In this document: in pieces, positions 54,430-64,000 of the stretch
How positions within the stretch are numbered: position 1 is the stretch's first letter
Layout of the letters: every line of letters begins with the position of its first letter
DNA from: Gymnopus androsaceus JB14
Taxonomy: Eukaryota > Basidiomycota > Agaricomycetes > Agaricales > Omphalotaceae
Direction: 5' to 3'
Length of the DNA stretch: 64,000 bases
Assembly (NCBI GenBank): GCA_009733575.1
Contig: ML769388.1
Coordinates: 771,993 to 835,992, forward strand
Translations under genes and position numbers: made by a program
The notes under the pieces: model-generated
The model's database searches: none
What the model saw: the letters and a program-made list of their open reading frames with translations, nothing else
Told to the model about the DNA's origin: nothing

Positions 54430-55783
54430 TAGTGATGGTTTTGGGTCGGGTTCAGGTGAAAAAATCTCAAACCAACCCAAACCTGGCCTCCAACCCGATT
54501 CCGGCAAGCTGGAGTCAGGCTTCCTGCCCAAATTGGGGTTGAGTCACCCCAACTTTTTGATACACTCAATCTAGCGTAAAATAGGCACTTGTACATGAAT
54601 GAAAACTATCTACCTACTTCAACTATCTACTGTACTTCCTATCTACGTACTTCACCTGATACAAAAAAAACAAGCAGCAATATTATACTTGCAACTTGCA
54701 ACCTTCATGAGAACCATTTCATTGTCTACCAACATTTCGTCATCTTCAGCCTCATCATCTTCCTTCAACATTGCTATGAGTTCTGCTGGCTTAAAGAGAT
54801 CAAGATGTGACCAGTCTCCAAAACACATAAGGGCTCAGATTGTGTTTGAGCAAAGGCAGTTTCGAAGGTGTGAAATAAGAATTCGTCTCCAAGACAATGA
54901 GCGTTCAACCCAGCACTTCCAAGCATGCAAGAGCAATGCACCTAACGAATAAGTGAGTACTTTAGTTCATGTAGAAATGTTGAGGACTTACCCATTGATA
55001 CAGTGTCACTACCACTTGCACCCTGTTTAACGCTTCCTCAACAAATGGTGCAGTGATAAACAATAAATTTTGCCTTGCCGTCAGTATCAAACTCAACATC
55101 AGGGTCACGTCCAAAGAATGCATAGGTGTTTGACTTCCTTTTTGCCACAACATCACCTGTGGATAAGGTTAGTTGAATTAGGGGCTACATTCTGACAATC
55201 TACTGATAAATTCTTTTGATTTTTTTATTTATTTAGCTGCTTCAATGTCTTGTTCTTTGCCAGAGTCTGCTGTCAGATCAATAGGTGGATCGGTGGGTGT
55301 TGGTGAAGATAGGCGAGAATGTTGTGAGGACCCGTCATCAGTGGTGCTGTCACTATCATTGATATCATCATCTATGTCTTATGGTGAGTGACCAATTTTG
55401 CAAAGAATGGCCAAAGTTACTTACTTGTATCTCGTCTGGACTTTTTATTCTTTTGACCTCAACCTTGCAAAGTATTGATTGTGTTTTTGACTTGGTCAGT
55501 AGGCAACAAGTTTCTTTTTGTTTATATTTGTCAGGCCTGCATGATGGAAGAAGTGGTAAAGAGGTATAACTGTATAAGGGGTGAATTTGCTTTTATACCT
55601 GCATGATTGATCCAACTACATAGTACTTAATAATACGGAATTAAATCTTCAATGTCATGACTTGAGGTGGCACTATCTGAGAAGTCAGGTTATGTGTTGG
55701 GTGTCGAGTTCTGAAAAGGTCATCCCGACCCGCACCCAGAACCCGGAACCCAACAAAACCCGGCCAACCCAGTAACATCACTA
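54430..55783. mobile_element. Non-autonomous hAT-type DNA transposon, 1,354 bp
   Basis: The ends TAGTGATGGTTTTGGGTCGG and ...CCCAGTAACATCACTA are short inverted repeats with GGGT-rich subterminal sequence. The 8-bp target duplication TGAACAAT is intact at 54422-54429 and 55784-55791. No transposase (no hAT dimerisation domain) can be read; the few short ORFs (for example SSAGLKRSRCDQSPKHIRAQ) are unrecognised. This is a deletion derivative or a distinct non-autonomous family. Confidence 0.85.
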
Positions 55784-56080
55784 TGAACAATTCAATGAGA
55801 TAGCTCTGTCCATTTGAACGGGATGAAGAGGGAGGTGCTTGCTTTGGTTGTTCTCAATTCCGTGCCATGCAATGAGGGATGACTTGTAGTGGGCTTTGGT
55901 AGTTCAACCAATAGGAACAAATGGGGAAGCACTTCAGTCACCTACTAAAAAGTACCTTGTTAGGCTCAACTTTTGACCCAATAGTTGGCCCTAAGAGGGG
56001 TCAAATCCCCGGGATCACCCAAGTGTCCGGGGTCCTGGCATGGGAGACCCATGGGACATCCATGGGACATCCACAGTAGG
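55784..56080. other. Spacer with palindromic GGGAT/CCATGGG motifs
   Basis: About 300 bp leading into the minisatellite. It contains GGGACATCCAT twice in tandem (about 56051-56070). It is not coding. Confidence 0.4.
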
Positions 56081-56161
56081 CTAGTAATTGGATATCCCAC
56101 CCACCTGGGTATGTGGGATTCCCAGGTAAAAAGGTAGCTGGATATCCCACTCAACTGAGTA

Positions 56162-57329
56162 AGGTAGAGAGCAGGCAAGTCCCGCCAATGACAATCTAAA
56201 TAAGGTGAAATGATTTAAGAAAATAGCTCAAGAATTCCTTTGTACATATCTGGCAAATCCACTCCATGCATTCATGCAAAATAAGTATAGAATGATCTAG
56301 AACAAGCCGTTTTTCCAGATTCAAAAATTTGGGAGAGTTATGATCAAAAATAGTGATCTGCTCTGCTATCATGCCACAAAAGTGGATGCACCTCCGAAAT
56401 CATGCTGACAACTTTAAGGGTAGTTTGAAGCGAGGTTTAGAGAAGCTAAAGGATATATGTTCACCACAAAAAAAGAAGCAAAAAGAAGATTTAGAGAAGG
56501 CTAATATATTGTAGATATGCATTCATTGTATAAAAGTAGTATATTACAGTGTTCTCATTAAGCCTAAGTCTTAACTTAACTTAAGACTTAATATACCCTT
56601 AAGCCTAACCCTTAGCTTGAATCAGTAAAAGTCTAAGTCTTAATTAAGGGTGCTTAGCAAAATTCACATGATAACTCAGTAGGCGCAGGGGTGTCAAAAT
56701 CTCTGAAAATCTTACAAGCTGACTTTGGCCAACTTTTGGAAAAATATAGAATGAATAACACAAAAAAAAACTCGGAAATTAGACAAAGAATCATTGCCAC
56801 TTTCTGTTTTTTTTGGATGTGATGCATGATTAAGAAATTGGTTGAAACAGCACATTATTTGGACGAGGCACTCAATAAAAGTGAGTTTGAGAGCTCTGGG
56901 GTAATTACATGGAGTAGTATAGATCTTTTGGTGGTACCGTAATGCCTGAAGTGGTAATTTTTTGTAATTTTTGCACCCTTAATTAACCCTTAAATAACAC
57001 CCTTAAATTGCCCTTAATAAGGTTTAAGACCTTAGGATCAAAAAATTCCCTTAATAACCCCTTAGGTGAAAACACTGGTATATTACAGTATTGTACATAG
57101 TATTCTCACTATTTCTTGCCTCAACACCAGTAATACTTAATCAATCCCTTCCAGATTTTATTTCCAGCCATCTGAGTAGTATTTCAAGTGATCCATGGAG
57201 CAGTTAAGCCACAACGTGAGTGGAACATTTTCTACAGTATTTTCAAAGAGAATTTGCCTGCATTTGGCATTGTGACACTGGTGTTACCAAAAGCACATGA
57301 TGTTGGCAGGAGTTGCCTGCTCTCTACCT
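56162..57329. mobile_element. TA-flanked DNA element of 1,168 bp inside the minisatellite
   Basis: The terminal inverted repeats begin AGGTAGAGAGCAGGCAA on the left and end TTGCCTGCTCTCTACCT on the right, extending in diverged form to about 27 bp (TCCCGCCAA / TTGGCAGGA). TA is duplicated at 56160-56161 and 57330-57331. It carries no transposase ORF and contains the hAT-type MITE at 56547-57077. Confidence 0.8.
56547..57077. mobile_element. hAT-type MITE of 531 bp, nested inside the TA-flanked element
   Basis: The ends CAGTGTTCTCA and TGAAAACACTG are the classic hAT terminal pattern. The 8-bp target duplication GTATATTA is perfect at 56539-56546 and 57078-57085. The interior is full of CTTAA/TTAAG motifs in both orientations (CCTAAGTCTTAA, CCCTTAATTAACCC). 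It has no ORF. Confidence 0.85.
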
Positions 57330-57550
57330 TATGTGGGATTCCCAGGTAACAAGGTAGCTGGATATCCCACCCAACTGAGTATGAGGAAGACCCAGGTAGC
57401 AAGGTAACTGGATATCCCATCCACCTGAGTATGTGGGATTCCCAGGTAACAGGTTAGCTGGATATCCCACTCAACTGAGTATATGGGATTCCCAGGTAAC
57501 AAGGTAGCTGGATATCCCACCCAATTAAGTATGTGGGACTCCATTCCAGG

Positions 57551-58142
57551 CTACCACAATTTATATCATGCTAGATAGGCCAAAGTGTAACAATCCAGTA
57601 TCTAATATGAAGTAAATCCACAGGAAATCCAGGGCCATGGACTCCAGGGTCCCAGGACCTCTGGCACCTCTGGATTCCAGATGTCCTGGATTCCATGACT
57701 CCTTAGTATTGGCTACCAAATAGCTATTGATAGTGATAGTGATGACTGCCTCATCAAGTCATCTGACAACCTATCTCTACTGATCCTATCAACATTCATG
57801 TGACACTGTCACATAGTATGAATTAAAATCTTTGAAACAGTGATTGATAGTTATAGTAATGACTTTCTCATCTATACCCAACAACCTACCTCTGCTGATC
57901 CCATCAGCACTCATGTGCCACTGTCACACACCGTCACACACCATTGATTAAACTGTTCATTACTATGAGGATGGATTCCAGAAGGAGACCTAGGGATAAG
58001 GTGTACTGGATATATAGTGTGACAGTGTGACATGTGTCACATTAAAAAGTTGAGCATTAGGTGCCATAATTAGTGAAAAAATCATGAAAATATTAATAGG
58101 ATGGGTTTGCAGCATGTTCATCACTTTTAAAGGTATATAGCA
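57551..58142. other. Non-coding stretch with short duplications
   Basis: It includes a GGACTCCAGGGTCCCAGG palindromic patch (about 57638-57660). It also includes two related blocks TGATAGT(G/T)ATAGT(G/A)ATGACT followed by CTCATCTA/CATC and CAACCTA at about 57728 and 57843. There is no gene. Confidence 0.4.
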
Positions 58143-59490
58143 TAGTAGTCTATGGAATCCATGAGCTAGTAAATGTACTAGTCCATGGATTCCATAAACT
58201 AATGAATACACTACTCCATGGAATCCATGAACTAGTAAATGTACCAGTGCATGGAATCAATGAACAAACAAATACACTACTCCATGGAATCCATGAAATA
58301 GTAAATGTACTAGTGCATGGAATCAATGAACAAACAAGTATACTAGTCCATGGATTCCGTGAACTACAAAATATACTATTCGGTGGAATTCCTAAGTGCT
58401 GGGAGGTGAGACAACAATGCCTAAATAGAAATTTTCCATGATATTTCATGATTTTTTCCAGATTTATCAATCCCAATTCCCAATATTTTTACGAAATAAG
58501 TGCCCATAGGCACCGGGATGGCGGGAACAATGCCTAAATATTTTCACTATTTTTCATGATTTTTACGAAATTTATCAAGCTCAATTCCCAACATTTTGTG
58601 GTAAAATAAGTGCCCATAAGCACCGGTAGATGTAGTTAGATGTATATAAGTAACACTGTACTTTACTAGTCTGGTATTGGTAGCAGTAGCATGTAGTACT
58701 AAGTCATACTAGTAGCTATTAGTTTGTAGTACTAGTACCAATAACTCATGTTAGTAACTAATCTAATGGTTGTACTAGTACCAATAAGTCAGTCTAGTAA
58801 CTAATCTAATAGTTATAATAGTGCCAATAAGTCGGACTAGTAACTAATCTAATGGTTGTACTAGTGCCAATAAATCATACTAGTAACTAATCTAATGGTT
58901 ACAATAGTACAAAACCATTGGAAACTATTAGATTAGTTACTAGTCTGACTTATTGGTACTATTATAACCATTAGATTAGTTACTAGTATGAGTTATTGGC
59001 ACTAGTACAACCATTAGATTAGTTACTAGCAGAAGTTATTGGTACTAGTACTATAAACTAATAGCTACTAGTATGACTTAGTAGTACTACATGTTACTGC
59101 TACCAATACCAGTACCAGTACCAGTACCAGTAAAGTACAGCATTACTTATATACATCTAACTCCATCTACCGGCGCTTATGGGCGCTTATTTTACCAAAA
59201 AAAAGGTCGGGAATTGAGCCTGATAAATTTCGGAAAAATCATGAGAAATCATGAAAATATTTAGGCAGTGATGCCCCGCCCTCCCTGTGCTTATGGGCAC
59301 TTATTTTGTTAAAATATTGTGATTGGGTTTAATAAATTTGGAAAAAAAATTGTGAAAAATCATGGAAATATTTAGGTATTGTTCTCCCACCTCCCAGCAC
59401 TTAGGAATTCCACCGAAGAGTATATTTGTTTGTTCATGGATTCCATGCACTAGTACATTTACTAGTTCATGGATTCCATGGAGTAGTGTA
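58143..59490. mobile_element. Palindrome of about 1.35 kb with internal tandem arrays (foldback element)
   Basis: The two halves are inverted copies centred near 58915. The outer arms repeat CTCCATGGAATCCATGAACT and AGTAAATGTACTAGT (several tandem copies on the left, fewer on the right), then GGTGGAATTCCTAAGTGCTG. The middle arms carry a duplicated block with AAATAAGTGCCCATA(G/A)GCACCGG. The inner arms carry about four units each of a 43-45 bp repeat, TAGTAACTAATCTAATGGTT with (A/G)TACTAGT(A/G)CCAATAA. There is no coding capacity, and target duplications were not found. Confidence 0.75.
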
Positions 59491-59671
59491 TACAGAAATA
59501 ATCCAAAGGTTCTGAAACAAAGACTGAGCTACTTTAAGGACCTTCAGTCAATGGCAAGGAATTACTGTTATTTTTTCTTGAATTCAGGTCAAAATTTGTA
59601 GTCCATGAGCCATGCCATATTCTATTCAATCCAATACAAATATGTCATGGCTCAAGGACTCCATGATCACT
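59491..59671. other. Spacer with a small inverted repeat
   Basis: AGTCCATGAGCCATGCCATA (59601-59620) pairs with AATATGTCATGGCTCAAGGAC (about 59638-59658), a hairpin directly before the Gypsy element. It could be the end of another small element. Confidence 0.45.
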
Positions 59672-62152
59672 GTAAATCTTGTCGAACCAGCTTGTCTTGA
59701 AGCAACGGCACTACAGGACCCTTGAGAATACTCACGTATATCTGCTCACTGAACGAGAGGCATACGGTGATACGCCGATTTTTCGGCTAAGGCTAGAACT
59801 GCGCAGAACCAATAATCCTAGGTTCTGTTAGTAACAAAACATGGTCAATAAGAGAACTATAGTGAGCCCGAGCTGATAGTTAAAATCTACCGAGGACCTA
59901 TTCTACCCAAGAGGTTGCAGAGTAACGGTACGCGCAATGGTACCATACTTAACTTTGTGAATGCACCTCGATCAAAGTCCTATGCGCGGTATGGTGTAGC
60001 GAGGCAAGCTTGCTGGATAACAAGTTGCTGACCGAGGCAGATAAACAAGCCCACATACCAGTTATACTAGGCTAGGTCATCGAAGGATATACCCAAGGGA
60101 TCGAAGTCTTAACGAGGCATCGCTTCCGCGATCAGCTCACCGAGGAGTCTAAACGACACTCAAGTTTATTAAATGAAGCAAGGTGGACCGAGATGAGGAA
60201 GTACCCTAATGGGTGCCCTCAAAGTTGACGCTCGCTGGAAAGCGCCCAGGCATATAGCCGCGGCAGTCCAACGCAGCCACATGACCCACTTGCTGTAGCT
60301 ACTTCTAGAGCACGGAAGGACCAAGGAGTATTTCTATCCGAGCCTCAGCGTTTTACCGAGATCCATATGCTACCAGGCATCTAGACTCGAGACCGCGCGG
60401 AACTAGGGATAATAACCAGTCTCCCATTGGCAAGGAAAAACATAGAAATACTTCCGAGGGCTGTTCTGCTAAAGGAACTGGCGAGCCTTGTAAAAAGGCA
60501 AATGACTCGAGTCGATTCGGACCAAAATCCCAAAGGTCGACCCAATCGAGGAAGACAAACGAACGAGGCAGGAAAATGTCGAGGCAAAACCATAGTATAC
60601 ACGCATATATGGACATTATTTATCTTTTTCTATTTTACTTACTCTGTTTCATCCTATCTCGCTCAGTTTCTCTCATTTTCCTATTTTCATATATCTCGCT
60701 CAGTATATAAAGGTAACTATTCTATCTCGGAATGACAAGTTAGACTTGATACCTGAAACGCAGTTCTGTCTTAGGACCTGTAGTGATTCGTACACGCTCA
60801 GACGCGTCTGCATCGTCCTCTACAACCTTTGAAACGGGTGGCCTTCTTGTAACCTTGATAATACTGAGGCTGTTCATTCTACTTCCCGGCTATTAAGTCG
60901 AGCATTCCTGGTTTTCATCTCGAAGAGAGGTCACATCAGTCTTAGGACCGCAGGTGGAGCCTAACGTGCACACCTCGACGAGCCCGTTGTTGATTAGGAA
61001 AGGTCTTGGACCCAAGTGTCGGCTTGGTCTAGTTTTAGGGAGGAAGCTTCTCGGAGTGTTACCTAGCTTTACCAACAGATTTTACCCCTTGCCCGCTCTT
61101 CGCTGAGTGTGTTAAAAACGCCTACTCGAGTGACTTGCGCGGCGGTCGTATAAGCTTGTTAGGTAACTCGCGGGAATCCCTGAGAGTTGGAGTATCATTG
61201 CGCGGCGACGTAAAGGCTCCCGAGATACGCAAAGTCATTTGTTGAGTCGGCATACTTGACCCGTGCTTTGGTGTTTGCTTTCCCCTCGATTAGTTCAGCG
61301 CGTCGTTGTACGTTAGTTGGCTTTTCAAAACCTCCCTCCAAATATAAAACCTTGTTCATTGCGCACTATCTGTGTCAACTGTCAAGTGCTTTTCTCTTCG
61401 AATCAATTAGTAGTCGAGGGAACCTTCGACAACCTCCTTCCTCGCATTAAATTAAACCTTTTGGATTATATCTGATTGGGGTGATTGTTGTTTGGTTGGT
61501 TTTCATACCCAGCACAAATCTAACTCATCATCTGAGCCCACCGCGAGGGAGCTACTTTTGATTGAAAAATTATTAAGCACAAGTAACTGTTGATCAGTCA
61601 GTGCGCTAAAAAGGATTCGCCGTTGCAGTCAAAATTTCTGGCTCATCGCATAATCCACCAGCTGGTAGAAGTACACGCAACTCCAGCAAACAGCCACTAC
61701 CGCCAATAGAAAATCCCGACGCGCTACTGAAAAGGAAGCCAAAGGTACCTTTGTACCCACAGCCACCCTATCCGCAGACGCCCGAGGACAGAACTACAGC
61801 GAGAGTAGCACCGCAGAGCTCCTCGTTCAACTAGAACTTTGCCGTCAACTAGACCTTCACCTGTACCCGAGGAAGAGCGTAACAGCCCATCCTTAGTGAC
61901 TATAGAGGAAGTTCTTGCTAGCCGAGCAGAATCATCTACGAGTCGAGCCCCGCGTTCACCAAAAGGGAATTCATCTCGGAATAGATTATCAGACGAATCG
62001 TCAGATGACGAAGAGTTTCAGACACCTATCATCGAGACAAGACCCACCGAGCAAGTCCCACAAAGACAAACTCAAACCCCACAAGCTACAAGAATGTCTA
62101 TACCTACGACAATCAGTAACATTAAAGTTCAGCTCACGCCGGGAGCCTGTGC

Positions 62153-62777
62153 TTGAACTTCAAAATGACAAGCTCCCGAAGCATTCATAAAAAGGCCCCG
62201 CCCGAGTTCAACGGTGATAAGCCCGAGAATTTGTTGGCATGGCTAGCCGCTTGTGAAGCACTCTTTGCGTTGAATAAAATCACGGAGGATACTGCTAAAA
62301 AGTTCCTTGCTGTGAGTTGGATGTCATACGCGACACAGCTCGAATGGAAGGACAATCCGATCGTGACTAGTGCAACGAACTACATGGGAAGACTTCCAAC
62401 AAATGTTGAAGAAAGGCTACCCTGAGACTGCGAGTGAAGAAATAGGATCGAAACAGAGAATCGAGAAGTTAGTAAAGAGTGTTGGAACCATATATAGGAA
62501 CGAGTTGCAGAAGATCCAGAAGTTCATAAGGGCTTTCAGTATCGAAGCAAATAAACTCATGAGTGGACCTCAGCCTGTACTCTCGAATAACGAGGCAGTA
62601 CGATGGTTCCTCACGGCGTTCGATGGTTCTTTCGTGAATACTATTCTCGACAAAGCTGAAGTAGATCCGAAGAATAAAGTTGATCGAAGAGAAGATGATC
62701 CTTTCACTTTGAAGGAAATCATTGAATCTGCAGAGAGAAACAAGCAAGATTGTGGAAGGGTTATTCTACGTCGTTGA
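62153..62777 (+). pseudogene. Gypsy gag capsid region
   Basis: The first frame reads KAPPEFNGDKPENLLAWLAA, CEALFALNKITEDTAKKFLA and MSYATQLEWKDNPIV. The +1/-1 related frame from 62370 continues TWEDFQQMLKKGYPETASEE, FIRAFSIEANKLMSG, NNEAVRWFLTAFDGSFVN and PFTLKEIIESAE. This is the retrotransposon gag pattern (P-x-F-x-G, W, W-x-x-F, YP). A frameshift between 62370 and 62425 shows decay. Confidence 0.7.
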
Positions 62778-62926
62778 TCTTGACAAGCAAACCTGCTGTC
62801 GCGAGCCACGGTGTACAACCCTGATGTAGTCACAGGGAATGCAAAGGTTAAAGGAGAACCTGACGATGAATGGGGGAGGAAAGTCTCTCTTTTGAAGGAT
62901 CTGTCACAACGTGGAAATAAAACACC

Positions 62927-63406
62927 ATGATCAAAAGCTCTCTGCGAATCGAGCAATCTCTGGCAGCGTTAAAGAATAGCGTTGAGTCGATAGCTAGAGG
63001 AGCACCCAGTTCATCACGGGCGCCCTCCTACCCACAGCAATCCTCGTCTAGCTCTTACTTACCGCGGCCAACTAGCAAACCATCATCATTTACTCCGGCT
63101 AAGTCTACGGCTATTGGAGACATGATGTGTTACTTCTGTCAAGAAAAGGGGCATGGAGTCAGGACGTGTCCGAGCATTGAAGATCTAAAGTCCAAGGGAA
63201 TTCTAGTCATGAAAGATGGCACGAATCAGATGATGCTCAAGGATGGAGGATATATGCCTCGGGACGATGACGAAATGTCGCAGAAGGACAAAGTCCTTCA
63301 AATCGCCAGACAGAGAGGGTGGATGGTCGAAGACCAGTCTAGTTACTTCTTTGAAGAACCAGACAATCCGCTTCCCAGAGGAAGTATTTTATCAGGAGCC
63401 TGCTGA
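62927..63406 (+). pseudogene. Gypsy nucleocapsid region with a CCHC zinc knuckle
   Basis: An open frame of 159 codons contains CYFCQEKGHGVRTC, an exact CX2CX4HX4C knuckle, after a Ser/Pro-rich linker (SSSSYLPRPTSKPSSFTPAK). A further Glu/Lys-rich frame (63635-63937) contains KVAPKQVRFETSPGDSEDES. Protease and pol would lie past 64000. Confidence 0.75.
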
Positions 63407-64000
63407 AGGTTCTCAAGGCGTTAACCTGGACGCCTTCAGTAAGCACCTGTTTAATTTCTTCCTGAACAAATCCGAGAGTGAAGAGAATGATAAAATGATT
63501 GGGAAAGATGCGGCTGACGCTTGGTTCGAAAAACTACTAAGCTCGATGAAGGTTTCCACCGAACGGGAAAAACCTAGTAGGATGGGTAAGAAACCGGAGG
63601 GCACGACTACGCAAATAAACCCACATCTCGTAAAATGGAAGTTGTTATTCCAAAACCCAAAAATTTTAATCGAGAGGTATACAAGCCTTTCGATCTTGAC
63701 GCTAAGGAAAAATCAAGTGAGGCAACGAGAAAAGAAAAGACTAAAGTGGCACCGAAGCAAGTACGCTTTGAGACTTCTCCAGGTGACTCTGAAGATGAAA
63801 GCGAGGCAGAGGTTTCAACACCTGGCACCGCAGTACCATCGAAGGAACAAGTTGAAAAGGCTGCGCAACCAGCTACTAGACCCTTTCGACAGTATAAAAC
63901 CACTTACAGTTACTCCTATTCCGAGGGACTTACCTAAAGGTGTGCTCCCTGCCCCGCAACAAAGTACGAATCCCAGTAAACCACCGAATCAAACCTTAAA

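Larger units (their letters stand above)
56081..57550. repeat. 50-bp minisatellite interrupted by a transposon
   Basis: The unit core GATATCCCAC recurs at 56091, 56141, 57361, 57411, 57461 and 57511, exactly 50 bp apart within each half. The rest of the unit is (A/T)GTGGGATTCCCAGGTAAC then AAGGTAGCTG. Removing the element at 56162-57329 plus one TA restores an exact 50-bp spacing across the break, so the six units were one array. Confidence 0.85.
59672..64000 (+). mobile_element. Ty3/Gypsy-type retrotransposon, 5' part (continues beyond the window)
   Basis: The coding part is a Gypsy-type gag (see below). Upstream lies about 1.8 kb of non-coding sequence that behaves as LTR plus leader: a TATA box TATATAAAG at 60704-60712 and a possible start near TGTAAATCTTG (59672). 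The boundary of the LTR and the primer-binding site could not be fixed, because the right LTR is outside the window. Composition is less AT-rich than the DNA to its left, suggesting a younger or different insertion. Confidence 0.65.

Overview
The window reads as nuclear DNA of a basidiomycete fungus, most likely an agaricomycete. The protein-coding genes are cut by many 45-60 bp GT-AG introns and packed on both strands, and most encode conserved eukaryotic housekeeping proteins. Several families are typical of mushroom-forming fungi: a seven-helix membrane protein, a small secreted cysteine-rich protein, and an ADAM-type ectoprotease. No bacterial operon features, CRISPR array or rRNA gene are visible.

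The window falls into two compartments. Positions 1 to about 41.3 kb are gene-dense and almost free of transposons. In order they carry: the C-terminal part of an ADAM-type metalloprotease; a membrane-anchored pepsin-fold protein that has lost its catalytic motifs; mitochondrial ClpP; a Brl1/Brr6 nuclear-envelope protein; a SERF-like small protein; the Cyc8/Ssn6 corepressor; Erf4; a Yap1-type bZIP factor; a Snf2/Sth1 remodeller ATPase; ribosomal proteins eS10 and uL4; Sus1/ENY2; a damaged CofD-like gene; a Sec14-like stub; a seven-TM protein; a secreted cysteine-rich protein; clathrin light chain; an unrecognised decayed gene; thymidylate synthase; Mago nashi; and a phosphatidylinositol-4-phosphate 5-kinase. 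Several genes are divergent pairs with very short shared promoters (ClpP/Brl1 40 bp, thymidylate synthase/Mago 69 bp, eS10/Sus1 155 bp). Two genes, clpP and mago, each need a 6-nt micro-exon for their conserved protein to be read.

From about 41.3 kb to the end there is no intact gene. This compartment is a nested transposon deposit. A complete but dead Ty1/Copia element (44213-51520, 5-bp target duplication CTGTA) carries two TA-flanked MITEs; one of these contains telomere-like repeats and an inner hairpin. A tRNA-derived SINE-like head, several foldback elements and a non-autonomous hAT (54430-55783, 8-bp duplication) follow. Next comes a 50-bp minisatellite split by a TA-flanked element (56162-57329), which is itself split by a hAT-type MITE (56547-57077). 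Then comes a palindrome of about 1.35 kb, and finally the 5' part of a decayed Ty3/Gypsy element that runs off the right edge.

I found no convincing new multi-gene system. The most interesting observations are the two 6-nt micro-exons, the pepsin-fold pseudoprotease, the nested insertions whose order can be read exactly from target duplications, and three genes caught while decaying.
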